From Deltaproteobacteria bacterium (GTDB taxonomy: Bacteria; Desulfobacterota; Syntrophia; Syntrophales; UBA2210), in the NCBI GenBank assembly GCA_016933215.1, contig JAFGBH010000042.1, forward strand, positions 1 to 40,622: 40,622 bases of DNA, read 5' to 3'. Below the pieces are notes generated by a model that saw nothing but the letters and a program-made list of their open reading frames with translations, searched no databases and was not told the origin of the DNA. Shown piece by piece: positions 24,687-32,515 of this stretch (its first letter is position 1; each line of letters opens with the position of its first letter). Position numbers and translations under genes: made by a program.

Positions 24687-25966
24687 TGGGAAAACGGTCT
24701 TCCGAACTTTTTGAAAAGGCCGGGAACTACATCTCCGGTGGTGTGAACAGTCCGGTACGCGCCTGCGGCTCCGTCGGGACCGCACCGCTTTTCATAGAAC
24801 GGGCCTCCGGCTCGAAGATATTTGATGTCGATGGAAGAGAATATATCGATTATGTTTCGTCATGGGGTCCCATGATTGTGGGTCATGCCCACCCTTCTGT
24901 TGTGGAAGCAATCAAAAAGGCGGCTGAAAAGGGGACAAGTTACGGTGCACCGACCGAGGCGGAGATCGAAATGGCGGAGCTGATTGTGAATGCCGTTCCT
25001 TCCATTGATATGGTGAGGATGGTCAACTCCGGAACAGAGGCCGCGATGAGTGCGATCAGGCTTGCCCGCGGATTTACGGGAAGGGAAAAAATCGTCAAGT
25101 TTGAGGGTTGTTATCACGGACATGTCGATTCCCTTCTGGTTAAGGCCGGATCGGGCGTTGCCACACTGGGAATTCCGGGAAGCCCCGGTATTCCCGGGTC
25201 CTTTGCGGAGATGACGATCACCGTTCCCTATAACGATATCGATTCCTTTCAATCGGCCATTGACATTCACGGAGATACAATTGCCTGCGTAATCGTGGAG
25301 CCCGTTGCGGGCAATATGGGCGTTGTTCCGCCGAGGCCTGGATTTCTCGAAAAACTGCGCACAATCACCCGTGAAAGGGGAATCCTTCTTATATTCGACG
25401 AGGTGATTACGGGTTTCAGGCTGACCTATGGCGGTTTTCAGAATCTGGCGAATATTGAACCCGATCTTACCTGCCTGGGGAAGATAATAGGGGGAGGGCT
25501 TCCCGTTGGTGCCTTCGGCGGGAAAAAAGAGATCATGGAAACTCTTGCACCGCTGGGTCCCGTCTACCAGGCGGGAACGCTTTCGGGCAATCCCCTCGCC
25601 ATGGCGGCCGGAATTGCGACGCTCAAGATCCTAAACGATAAAAAGGTGTATGAAGAGCTTGAACGGAAAACCTCGTATCTCTCAGAAGAAGCTGGTGCAC
25701 TCTTTGAACAGGCGGGAATTCCGCACCGCCTGAATCGTATTGGTTCGATGTTTACACTCTTCTTCACAGGAGAAGATGTCGTTGATTTTGCAACTGCTTC
25801 GAAGAGCGATACGGAACGCTTTTCACGATACTTCATCGGGATGCGCGAAAACGGTATCTACATTGCACCCTCACAGTTCGAGGCATCCTTCCTTTCGATT
25901 GCCCACAGCGATCAGAACATACAGGCAACGCTGGATGCATGTAAAAAAACACTGGAGAACCTCTAA
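24686..25966 (+). CDS. hemL: glutamate-1-semialdehyde 2,1-aminomutase
   Basis: 426 residues, the standard length. Diagnostic stretches are GGVNSPVRA (18-26), [23 protein letters not shown] and the pyridoxal-phosphate lysine Lys266 in [16 protein letters not shown]. It makes 5-aminolevulinate from glutamate semialdehyde in the C5 pathway, feeding siroheme, heme and cobamides. The GTG start overlaps the ahbB stop by one base, so the two are translationally coupled. No terminator is obvious downstream. Confidence 0.97.
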   Translation: MGKRSSELFEKAGNYISGGVNSPVRACGSVGTAPLFIERASGSKIFDVDGREYIDYVSSWGPMIVGHAHPSVVEAIKKAAEKGTSYGAPTEAEIEMAELIVNAVPSIDMVRMVNSGTEAAMSAIRLARGFTGREKIVKFEGCYHGHVDSLLVKAGSGVATLGIPGSPGIPGSFAEMTITVPYNDIDSFQSAIDIHGDTIACVIVEPVAGNMGVVPPRPGFLEKLRTITRERGILLIFDEVITGFRLTYGGFQNLANIEPDLTCLGKIIGGGLPVGAFGGKKEIMETLAPLGPVYQAGTLSGNPLAMAAGIATLKILNDKKVYEELERKTSYLSEEAGALFEQAGIPHRLNRIGSMFTLFFTGEDVVDFATASKSDTERFSRYFIGMRENGIYIAPSQFEASFLSIAHSDQNIQATLDACKKTLENL

Positions 25967-26294
25967 AAAAACCCGCGTCCACTCTAAGTATTTATCATTT
26001 TTATCTTTTTTCTTTGACAGAGGCAGGAATAAGCGTTATATGCACAAGTCTAAAGGCGCATCGCAAACATCACAAACATTATAAAGACTCCGCAAAACTA
26101 TTTATGTCTATAAGAAGCAGATATCTCACGAGAGGCGAGTGTGTCGAGGTGTTTATACGGAATGTCAAAAACCCTGTGAAAGGAGATCTTGCCGGTGTAT
26201 GAACCACGGTTTTAGAGGAGCGTTCTTCAATGAAGGAGAAACGCGCCTTAAAATCTATAACCCGCTACTATCAATAGAAAAGGAGGTATAGATT
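25967..26294. other. 328-bp gene-free stretch upstream of the ComEA-like gene
   Basis: It holds a promoter-like sequence near 26014-26042, a bulged hairpin around 26224-26246 (GCGTT-CTTC-AAT-GAAG-GAGA-AACGC) and the left arm of an inverted repeat at 26253-26268. A 62-codon frame at 26014-26202 starts inside the promoter and shows no protein-like character, so it is not called. Confidence 0.5.
26014..26042 (+). promoter_or_regulatory. sigma-70-like promoter, probably for the ComEA-like gene
   Basis: TTGACA (26014-26019), 17-bp spacer, TATATG (26037-26042). The same -10 sequence appears in the nfnAB promoter candidate. A leader of about 245 nt would precede the ComEA-like start. Confidence 0.5.
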
Positions 26295-26608
26295 ATGAAA
26301 CTTAAACGATATTTCGTGTTCTTAATCATTGTCTCTTTTGTGATTGCTATGGTTCCACTTTCTCTCGCTGCAGAGGGCGAGAAAATCAATATTAATACAG
26401 CTTCAGTCGAGGAGTTGGCTAAGCTTGACAGAATCGGGCCGAAATATGCCGAGCGGATTGTTCAATATCGAGAAATCAATGGTCCTTTCGAAAAACCTGA
26501 AGATATTATGAAAGTGAAAGGCATAGGCCAAAAGACGCTAGAGGTTAATAAAGATAGAATAACCGTGGACTAAAGTGATAGCATGAAAAAAGGTAGCGGG
26601 TTATAGAT
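26253..26608. repeat. 16-bp perfect inverted repeat bracketing the ComEA-like gene
   Basis: ATCTATAACCCGCTAC (26253-26268) and its exact complement GTAGCGGGTTATAGAT (26593-26608) enclose 324 bp that contain just one gene with its ribosome-binding site. This could be a small mobile cassette, or the arms could pair in RNA. No flanking direct repeat is evident. Confidence 0.7.
26295..26573 (+). CDS. exported helix-hairpin-helix protein, ComEA-like
   Basis: 92 residues: a signal peptide (about 1-26, ending SLAAEG) and then a single pair of helix-hairpin-helix motifs, ININTASVEELAKLDRIGPKYAERIV and FEKPEDIMKVKGIGQKTLE. This matches the DNA-binding end of ComEA. ComEA binds incoming DNA in the periplasm during natural transformation, but these short stand-alone versions are common in bacteria without proven competence. 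AGGAGGT precedes the ATG at seven bases. It lies alone inside an inverted repeat, with no other competence gene in view. Confidence 0.9.
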   Translation: MKLKRYFVFLIIVSFVIAMVPLSLAAEGEKININTASVEELAKLDRIGPKYAERIVQYREINGPFEKPEDIMKVKGIGQKTLEVNKDRITVD

Positions 26609-26686
26609 ATCTTTGCTATCAACTAACGAGATTACAGAAACGTGTTACTATTACAACAAAACGAATCCGATGGAGGAGCAAGGTAT

Positions 26687-27715
26687 ATGAAGAAGGCTTT
26701 TATCACGGGAATTACGGGACAGGACGGGTCATATCTGGCGGAATTTCTCCTGGAAAAGGGGTACGAGGTGCATGGTTTGATTCGACGGTCCAGCAGTTTT
26801 AATACCGATCGTATCGATCATCTCTATAAGGATTTTCACGATCCCGAGGCGAGAATGTATCTCCATTACGGGGATCTTTCCGTCTCCGCTCATCTTATTA
26901 ATCTTCTCAGCGATATCAAGCCCGATGAGGTCTATCACCTGGGGGCACAGAGTCATGTGAGGGTCAGTTTTGACATGCCCGAGTATACAGGAGATGTAAC
27001 AGGCCTTGGTACATTGCGACTTTTAGAGGCGATTCGCAAGACGGGCATTGGAGCGCGTTTCTACCAGGCATCGTCGAGCGAAATGTTCGGAGCGGCACCG
27101 CCACCCCAGAGTGAAGAAACCAAATTCGAACCCCAGAGTCCCTACGCGGCGGCCAAGGTTTATTCCTACTATGTAATCCGAAATTACCGGAAGGCCTACA
27201 ACATATATGCCTGCAACGGCATCCTCTTCAATCACGAATCACCGAGAAGAGGGGAGACCTTCGTGACAAGAAAAATCACCCGTGCGGCGACGCGGATCAA
27301 GCTTGGCCTTCAGGACAAGCTCTATCTCGGTAATCTCGAAGCAAAGAGAGACTGGGGTTTTGCCGGTGATTATGTGGCGGCAATGTGGATGATGCTTCAG
27401 CAGGATGAACCCGATGATTATGTCGTTGCCACCGGCGAAACACACTCCGTTCGCGAGTTCGCGGAAAAGGTGTTCCAGAAACTTGATCTCGACTACAAAG
27501 AATATGTGGATATAGATGAACGGTATTTCAGGCCGACGGAAGTTGATATTTTACTCGGGGATTCGACCAAGGCACGGGAGAAGCTCGGGTGGGAGCCGAA
27601 GGTGGGCTTTGATGAGTTGATAGATATGATGATCGATGCCGATATGGAGCACGCACGGAAGGAAAAGACTCTGGTAGATGCCGGTTATAAGAATGTAAGA
27701 AATAGCATACGGTGA
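26687..27715 (+). CDS. gmd: GDP-mannose 4,6-dehydratase
   Basis: 342 residues from the ATG at 26687 (GGAGGAG upstream); an upstream in-frame start adds an unrelated leader. An extended SDR enzyme: NADP site [11 protein letters not shown] (8-18), [13 protein letters not shown], catalytic SSSEMFG (129-135) and Tyr153-x3-Lys157 in YAAAK. It makes GDP-4-keto-6-deoxymannose, the precursor of GDP-fucose, GDP-rhamnose and related deoxysugars for surface glycans. It is four bases upstream of fcl, with which it forms a two-step pathway. Confidence 0.97.
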   Translation: MKKAFITGITGQDGSYLAEFLLEKGYEVHGLIRRSSSFNTDRIDHLYKDFHDPEARMYLHYGDLSVSAHLINLLSDIKPDEVYHLGAQSHVRVSFDMPEYTGDVTGLGTLRLLEAIRKTGIGARFYQASSSEMFGAAPPPQSEETKFEPQSPYAAAKVYSYYVIRNYRKAYNIYACNGILFNHESPRRGETFVTRKITRAATRIKLGLQDKLYLGNLEAKRDWGFAGDYVAAMWMMLQQDEPDDYVVATGETHSVREFAEKVFQKLDLDYKEYVDIDERYFRPTEVDILLGDSTKAREKLGWEPKVGFDELIDMMIDADMEHARKEKTLVDAGYKNVRNSIR

Positions 27716-27719
27716 AGGA

Positions 27720-28649
27720 ATGAGGGAAAAACGAATCATTGTTACGGGTGGCAAGGGATTTCTCGGGAAACATCTGACGGGTAAGCTGACCGATAAGGGA
27801 TATAAACATATCCTTGTTGCCGATCTTCCGGACTATAATTTTGTCGAACTTCCTGATATCAAGCGGATGTATGATGATCTTGAGCCGGAGGTGGTGATTC
27901 ATCTGGCGGCGAAGGTGGGGGGTATTGGGTTTAACGAGAGAAATCCGGCAACGCTCTTTTATGAGAATCTAATGATGGGGGTTCAGCTTCTCCATGAGGG
28001 CTATCTGAAGAAGATCGATAAATTCGTTGCCATCGGGACGATCTGCGCCTACCCGAAATTCACCCCCGTTCCATTTAAAGAGGACGATCTGTGGAACGGC
28101 TACCCCGAGGAGACAAATGCACCCTATGGATTGGCGAAAAAGATGATGCTGGTCCAGTCTCAGGCATATCGGCGGCAGTACGGCTTTAATTCCATATTTT
28201 TACTTCCTGTCAATCTCTATGGGCCGGGCGACAATTTTGACCCTGAATCCTCTCACGTCATTCCGGCATTGATAAAGAAGTGTGTTGATGCCGTCGAGAA
28301 TCACGAGCAGGAGATCGAGGTATGGGGCACCGGTGAAGCGACTCGTGAGTTTTTCTATGTGGCGGATGCCGCCGAGGCGATCATATCTGCCATGGAACAC
28401 TATGAAAAGAGCGATCCCATAAACATCGGCGCCGGTTTTGAGATATCGATACGAGACCTGGTTGCTCTGATTGTTGAACTGACCGGTTTCAACGGCAACG
28501 TTGTGTGGGATACATCGAGACCCGACGGACAGCCGAGGAGAATGCTTGACACGAAAAAGGCCTATAATGAGTTCGGTTTCACGGCAAAAACCGGCTTCAG
28601 AGATGGCTTGAAAAAGACGATTGAATGGTATAGAGAGATATCAAAATAG
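27720..28649 (+). CDS. fcl: GDP-L-fucose synthase
   Basis: 309 residues. SDR enzyme with NADP site [11 protein letters not shown] (9-19), the GTICAYPK stretch with Cys109, and the catalytic pair Tyr136-x3-Lys140 in YGLAK. It epimerises and reduces the Gmd product to GDP-L-fucose. It overlaps no other gene and is likely cotranscribed with gmd. No glycosyltransferase lies next to the pair, so the glycan that receives fucose is encoded elsewhere. Confidence 0.97.
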   Translation: MREKRIIVTGGKGFLGKHLTGKLTDKGYKHILVADLPDYNFVELPDIKRMYDDLEPEVVIHLAAKVGGIGFNERNPATLFYENLMMGVQLLHEGYLKKIDKFVAIGTICAYPKFTPVPFKEDDLWNGYPEETNAPYGLAKKMMLVQSQAYRRQYGFNSIFLLPVNLYGPGDNFDPESSHVIPALIKKCVDAVENHEQEIEVWGTGEATREFFYVADAAEAIISAMEHYEKSDPINIGAGFEISIRDLVALIVELTGFNGNVVWDTSRPDGQPRRMLDTKKAYNEFGFTAKTGFRDGLKKTIEWYREISK

Positions 28650-28675
28650 GTCCTTTGGAGTGAGGAAAAAGATAA

Positions 28676-28704
28676 TTGACTTCATACATGCTTTATGTTA
28701 ATAG
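28676..28704 (+). promoter_or_regulatory. weak promoter candidate for atpZ-atpI-atpB
   Basis: TTGACT (28676-28681) is followed by 17 bp and TAATAG (28699-28704), 12 bp before the atpZ ATG. The -10 is poor and the leader would be very short. Confidence 0.3.
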
Positions 28705-28716
28705 CCGCATCGTCTA

Positions 28717-29007
28717 ATGGACAAAGAAGACAAGAAGCTACTTTTAGAATTAGGATATGCAAGCAGCCTTGGCATTGCCATGGCGATCGCGATCTTTGGC
28801 AGCATTTTGATCGGGGCATATATCGATCGTAAACTCGGAACGGGGACGAAATTCTCTGCCATCTTTCTTCTGGTAGGAGTTATCGCAGGTTTCAGGACCT
28901 TTTACGTCTTTATAAAACGATATTTACCCGACAAGGAAGTTAAGCCCGAAGGAAGGAATATGGCGAATGGGCCAGGTAACAAAAACCACCCTCCAAAGAA
29001 GAATTGA
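28717..29007 (+). CDS. atpZ: AtpZ/AtpI-family small membrane protein of the F0 operon
   Basis: 96 residues with two transmembrane helices (about 15-37 and 43-65), the turn having the family's GAYIDRKLGTGTKF pattern. These proteins precede F0 genes and have been proposed to help c-ring assembly or carry magnesium/calcium. The C-terminus is hydrophilic and runs 41 bp into the next gene. There is no clear Shine-Dalgarno. Confidence 0.85.
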   Translation: MDKEDKKLLLELGYASSLGIAMAIAIFGSILIGAYIDRKLGTGTKFSAIFLLVGVIAGFRTFYVFIKRYLPDKEVKPEGRNMANGPGNKNHPPKKN

Positions 29008-29389
29008 GATAGGATGTTGGGTGGTTTTAGGCATATCACTTATCATCGGTTTAGCCTTTTTCCCCTTTTACTTTACCCTTGGAATACTTTTAGGCGGTCT
29101 TATCAGTATCCTGAACTTCTACTGGCTTTCGAGGGATATTAAGAGGGTATTTCAGCAATATTCGAGCAAGGCAAAACCCTATATAATGATAAAGTTTTAT
29201 ATACGGTTCGCTGTTACGGGAGTTATCATCTTTTTTATCTTAACCCAGACGCCGGTGGATCTGATCGGCTTGATCGTTGGTCTTTCGCTGGTTGTCATAA
29301 ATATTTTGCTGATTGTTATAGCGACAAATCTGAAAAATCCCTTAAGGAGGCTGAAGAAGAAAAATGCATCCCCTTTTATTTCTCGATAA
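28967..29389 (+). CDS. atpI: ATP synthase subunit I (AtpI family)
   Basis: 140 residues, four predicted membrane helices separated by a basic segment ([19 protein letters not shown]) and ending in a strongly basic tail. Position between atpZ and atpB and this topology fit the ATP synthase I family, which assists c-ring assembly in other bacteria. GGAAGGA lies about 10 nt upstream. It overlaps atpZ by 41 bp and atpB by 26 bp, so the three are translationally linked. Confidence 0.85.
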   Translation: MGQVTKTTLQRRIEIGCWVVLGISLIIGLAFFPFYFTLGILLGGLISILNFYWLSRDIKRVFQQYSSKAKPYIMIKFYIRFAVTGVIIFFILTQTPVDLIGLIVGLSLVVINILLIVIATNLKNPLRRLKKKNASPFISR

Positions 29390-30017
29390 TCCTTATTTTC
29401 CACCACATGTAACCTATACGTGGTTCATCATGCTGGTCCTGGCGCTGTTATCATTCCTGGCAACACGGAGGCTCAACCTTTATCCCGGGAGATTGCAGCA
29501 CGTCTTTGAGGTAGTCATTAACGGTATCAGAAATCTGATGTTGGATTCTATGGGGCCCGATGGACTCAGGTTTTTCCCCCTGATTGCCACGATTGCCGTT
29601 TTTATTCTTACTGCGAATTTGCTCGGTATTATACCGGGATTCGAGTCGCCGACGGCAAATCTCAATACCACTGTCTCCATGGCTCTGGTCGTATTTATCA
29701 TGACGCATATTGTCGGTGTCAGGGTACACGGGTTCGCCTATGTCAAACAGTTTTTGGGTCCCGTCTGGTGGATGGCTCCCCTGATGGTGCCGATCGAACT
29801 TATCAGTCATCTTGCCCGTCCCCTTTCGCTTTCCGTCCGACTTTTCGGAAACATAATGGGTGAGGATCTCGTTCTTGTCATTGTCCTCTTTCTGGTTCCC
29901 TTCCTCGTTCCATTGCCCGTTGTAATACTCATGATCTTCACGTCGGCAATCCAGACGTTGGTCTTCATGATGCTCTCGATGATATATATCAAGCTGGCGA
30001 TGGAGGGAGCACACTAA
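29364..30017 (+). CDS. atpB: F-type ATP synthase a subunit
   Basis: 217 residues, a compact version of subunit a. The essential stator arginine is Arg159 in [15 protein letters not shown]; the last helix has [16 protein letters not shown]. Together with the c ring it forms the two ion half-channels. It is unusual that no c-subunit gene follows: a strong terminator lies 27 bp after the stop. The two c-subunit genes of the window are elsewhere. Confidence 0.96.
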   Translation: MHPLLFLDNPYFPPHVTYTWFIMLVLALLSFLATRRLNLYPGRLQHVFEVVINGIRNLMLDSMGPDGLRFFPLIATIAVFILTANLLGIIPGFESPTANLNTTVSMALVVFIMTHIVGVRVHGFAYVKQFLGPVWWMAPLMVPIELISHLARPLSLSVRLFGNIMGEDLVLVIVLFLVPFLVPLPVVILMIFTSAIQTLVFMMLSMIYIKLAMEGAH

Positions 30018-30043
30018 GAACTGCAGAATAATAGCCGTAATTG

Positions 30044-30080
30044 AAGGGGTTGAGATTCAACGAATCTCAACCCCTTTTTG
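30044..30080 (+). terminator. strong intrinsic terminator after atpB
   Basis: A perfect 15-bp stem (AAGGGGTTGAGATTC at 30044-30058, complement at 30062-30076) with a 3-nt loop, followed by TTTTTG and more T. Confidence 0.9.
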
Positions 30081-30107
30081 TTTTTGATACAGGATTACTC
30101 ATAAAAA

Positions 30108-30136
30108 AATCCCCCTTCAATCATTGAGGGGGGATT
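30108..30136. repeat. G/C-rich hairpin, 13-bp stem
   Basis: AATCCCCCTTCAA (30108-30120) pairs with TTGAGGGGGGATT (30124-30136), with one G-T wobble, around a 3-nt loop. On the minus strand it is preceded by the 36-bp palindrome and followed by a run of T, so it may end transcription from the minus-strand gene at 30245. Confidence 0.6.
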
Positions 30137-30143
30137 ACGGGTT

Positions 30144-30222
30144 GAATTGAACAGCGAGCGAATAAAAAAAGCATTTTCCTTAACATTGAAGCTCCCCGCA
30201 ACGTGTTGCGGGGAGCTTCAAT
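30144..30222. repeat. dispersed hairpin repeat, copy B (internal deletion)
   Basis: Reads GAATTGAACAGCGAGCG, then directly AATAA...GCATTTTCCTTAAC and an 18-bp perfect stem, ATTGAAGCTCCCCGCAAC (30185-30202) with its complement at 30205-30222. Against copy E it lacks one AGCGAGCG and the CCCCG hairpin that lies between the two AGCGAGCG words, as expected from recombination between them. Confidence 0.75.
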
Positions 30223-30244
30223 CAGTAGAGGTGTTTCCTGATTG

Positions 30245-30490
30245 TTACAGCTTGAGCAGTTTTTTCATTTCGACCCAGGCATCCCGGTAGAGTCGACCGA
30301 TGCAGAGCAAGATGGCCAGGAAGAGGAGACCGAACATGAACGTGGGCTGAGTACCGAAGATGGAATCGAGCCACCGGCCGAAGAGGAAGAAGAGGGCGGA
30401 GCAGATAACGAGGGTGAAGCTCCACACACTGATCTGGAATATCTGGGAGAAGCTTTCCATGTAATTATTTTTTTTGCGTGTGATCAACAT
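30245..30490 (-). CDS. small two-helix membrane protein, AtpZ-like
   Basis: 81 residues. Two hydrophobic helices are separated by FGRWLDSIFGTQPTF, which matches the G-x-W-L-D...G-T-x-P turn of the AtpZ family more closely than the atpZ gene at 28.7 kb does. The C-terminus is basic (YRDAWVEMKKLLKL). AGGAG lies seven bases before the ATG. It is the second gene of a minus-strand pair, 22 bp after its partner. A role in F-ATPase assembly is possible given the neighbours; assignment to the family is by eye. Confidence 0.6.
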   Translation of the reverse strand: MLITRKKNNYMESFSQIFQISVWSFTLVICSALFFLFGRWLDSIFGTQPTFMFGLLFLAILLCIGRLYRDAWVEMKKLLKL

Positions 30491-30512
30491 GGCATATCTC
30501 CTTTCGTGTCAG

Positions 30513-30788
30513 TTAGCTGACAACCGATTTCAAGGCCTCGATCACCGGAGCGGTGAAGAGGGCAATGAGAACGGTGTAAAGGGCGAAGGACCCGACGGCC
30601 TCGCTGAGGTAGATCTTTGAGTATTTGTGTTTCAGTGAGGTAATGATCATACCGCCCACGATCAGGCATCCAAGGTGGAAGTAGGGGAAGTTCGCCGCAT
30701 TGCTTGCCACATATTCTGCATAGCCGAACGATGCCGTGACGAGTACCACGAATATTGCCATCAGTGATGTTTGGAATAATTTTTTCAT
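30513..30788 (-). CDS. small membrane protein with signal-like leader, function unknown
   Basis: 91 residues: a leader (about 1-24, ending SFGYAEY) and two hydrophobic helices (about 36-51 and 64-85) joined by a basic loop (SLKHKYSKIY). The second helix, SEAVGSFALYTVLIALFTAP, carries a glutamate and faintly resembles helix 2 of a c subunit, but helix 1 lacks the glycine repeat and the loop lacks R-x-P, so it is not called atpE. AGGAGGT precedes the ATG. Its upstream region has a sigma-54-like sequence. I do not recognise the family. Confidence 0.6.
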   Translation of the reverse strand: MKKLFQTSLMAIFVVLVTASFGYAEYVASNAANFPYFHLGCLIVGGMIITSLKHKYSKIYLSEAVGSFALYTVLIALFTAPVIEALKSVVS

Positions 30789-30840
30789 GACCTGTAACCT
30801 CCTTTGAGGGTTTTTTATTTTCCATTTGTCTTTTAGTAAT

Positions 30841-30855
30841 GAAATAACCGTGCCA
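30841..30855 (-). promoter_or_regulatory. sigma-54-like promoter upstream of the small membrane gene pair
   Basis: Minus strand reads TGGCAC (30855-30850), five bases, then TTTC with A following. The -24 element is perfect; the -12 has TTTC instead of TTGC, which weakens it. It lies about 50 bp before the start of the pair. Confidence 0.3.
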
Positions 30856-31027
30856 GATTCACAGATTTCTGAAATAATATTTGTAAGCTGCCGGAAGTAA
30901 AGGGATATTGCATGATGAGGTAAACTGTAAAGAGGACCCCCAATGGCCAGAATCAGGACTATTCTTTAACAAAATGTTCAGTAAGATTGAATGAAATGTT
31001 GAAGAAAGGGATAAAGAATTACAATAA

Positions 31028-32407
31028 TCACTCTCGTTCGAAGGTGATACCGTACTTCTCCAGTTTTCTTTCAAATGTGGGGCGGGAAATACCAAGGATA
31101 TCGCATATCTCGCCCTTGTTTTTATCGGTATCTCTGATTACTTTTCTGATATGTCGCTCTTCTATCTCATCGAGAGTGAGAAACTCCCCGGCAATCGATT
31201 TTGTTTCCTCTTCACGTTCCGTCTCCATTTTCTTATAATCAACACTCTCGAACAGCACTGGAAAATCTTCCTTCGCGAGGATCTGTCCTTTGGCGACGAC
31301 AGCGGCCCTGACCAGAAGGTTTTCAAGTTCTCTGATGTTTCCCGGCCAGGAATACTGACGAAAGATATCCATCATCTCATCGGAAACACCGACGATCCGC
31401 TTATGAAGGTCACGATTAATTTTCGTGAGAAGATAGCCTATGAGGGGTTCAAGGTCTTCCATCCTGTTTCTCAGCGGTGGTATATCGATCGATACGATAT
31501 TCAGCCTGTAGTACAGATCATCCCTGAATTTACCTTCTTTTACCAGCGTCCGGAGGTCTTTGTTGGTCGCAGCTATGATACGCCCGTTTACCCTCACTTT
31601 GTCCTTACCGCCAACCCTTTCGAACTCCATCTCCTGAAGCACTCGCAGGAGTTTTGCCTGAAGGTTGAAGGACATCTCGCTGATTTCATCGAGGAAAACC
31701 GTTCCGTAGCGGGCAAGCTCGAACTTTCCTAATTTCCTCGTTATCGCACCGGTAAAGGACCCCTTTTCATGACCAAAGAGCTCTGATTCGAGAAGGGTTT
31801 CCACGATAGCGGAGCAGTTGACGGCAATGTAGGGTTCGCTCCTTGAGGTGTTGTTATGGATGACCTTTGCGATGAGCTCTTTTCCCGTTCCGCTCTCTCC
31901 CTGAATAAGCACTGTTGTCTTGCTCTGAGAAACGACGCCGATGGTCTTGAATATTTCGCTCATCTTTGGGCCGGTTCCGATAATATCTCCGAACTTGAAG
32001 TCGCGGCTCGGTTCCATGAGAAGACCGTTGATCTTCCGTTCCATATTAATGGTATTGATTGCCTTTTTGATTGCGATGTCGAGTTCATCAACATCAACGG
32101 GTTTGTGGATGTAGTCGAAGGCGCCGCCCTTCATTGCCTCGATGGTTGATTCCATATCGTGGTGGGCCGTAATCATAATGACCTTGACGTTTTCGTTTTC
32201 CTCTCTCAGATCCTCGAGTACGGTAAAACCATCAATATCGGGGAGTCTGATGTCGAGGATCACTACATCGGGAGAGGTCTCCACAAATCTGTTCAAGCCG
32301 TCCGTGCCTGTGAGGGCCGTCTGTACCTTATATCCTTCTTCTGTCAGATAGAGTTCGAGCGTTTCACAGATGGAACTGTCGTCATCAATAACAAGAATCT
32401 TTGACAT
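31028..32407 (-). CDS. NtrC-family sigma-54-dependent response regulator
   Basis: 459 residues in three domains. The receiver (1-120) has Asp8-Asp9, phospho-acceptor Asp52 and Lys102. The AAA+ domain (about 140-370) has Walker A GESGTGKE (170-177), the sigma-54 contact loop GSFTGA (216-221, a known variant of GAFTGA), and Walker B TVFLDEI. A Fis-type helix-turn-helix follows (about 420-455: NKGEICDILGISRPTFERKL). It should activate sigma-54 RNA polymerase when phosphorylated by the kinase encoded just upstream. GAGGT is seven bases before the ATG. Its target is unknown; the adjacent c-subunit promoter region is the obvious candidate. Confidence 0.95.
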   Translation of the reverse strand: MSKILVIDDDSSICETLELYLTEEGYKVQTALTGTDGLNRFVETSPDVVILDIRLPDIDGFTVLEDLREENENVKVIMITAHHDMESTIEAMKGGAFDYIHKPVDVDELDIAIKKAINTINMERKINGLLMEPSRDFKFGDIIGTGPKMSEIFKTIGVVSQSKTTVLIQGESGTGKELIAKVIHNNTSRSEPYIAVNCSAIVETLLESELFGHEKGSFTGAITRKLGKFELARYGTVFLDEISEMSFNLQAKLLRVLQEMEFERVGGKDKVRVNGRIIAATNKDLRTLVKEGKFRDDLYYRLNIVSIDIPPLRNRMEDLEPLIGYLLTKINRDLHKRIVGVSDEMMDIFRQYSWPGNIRELENLLVRAAVVAKGQILAKEDFPVLFESVDYKKMETEREEETKSIAGEFLTLDEIEERHIRKVIRDTDKNKGEICDILGISRPTFERKLEKYGITFERE

Positions 32408-32461
32408 GTCGGTAACCTCATTGGTTTATGGCCCTGAAATATTCCTGCTCTCTCATGGCCC

Positions 32462-32515
32462 TGAATTGAACAGCGAGCGTATTCCCCGCTTTCTGCAGCG
32501 GGGATCTTCAATTGT
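32462..32515. repeat. dispersed hairpin repeat, copy C, overlapping the kinase stop codon
   Basis: TGAATTGAACAGCGAGCG, TATTCCCCGCT (arm 32484-32490), loop, AGCGGGG (32497-32503), ATCTTCAAT. Outer ATTGAA (32465-32470) and TTCAAT (32507-32512) are complementary. The TGA stop of the histidine kinase (32510-32508) is part of the terminal TTCAAT. It lies in the kinase-regulator intergenic gap of 100 bp. Confidence 0.75.

Noticed and set aside
26014-26202. 62-codon plus-strand frame between hemL and the ComEA-like gene
   Set aside because: It begins inside a promoter-like sequence, has no ribosome-binding site and no recognisable features.
28701-28725. GCATCGTCTAATGGAC resembles the D-arm of a glutamate or glutamine tRNA
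   Set aside because: No acceptor stem, anticodon arm or T-arm can be folded around it, and it overlaps the start of atpZ.
30513-30788. a third c subunit
   Set aside because: Helix 2 has a glutamate in a vaguely similar setting, but the glycine-rich helix 1 and the R-x-P loop are missing.
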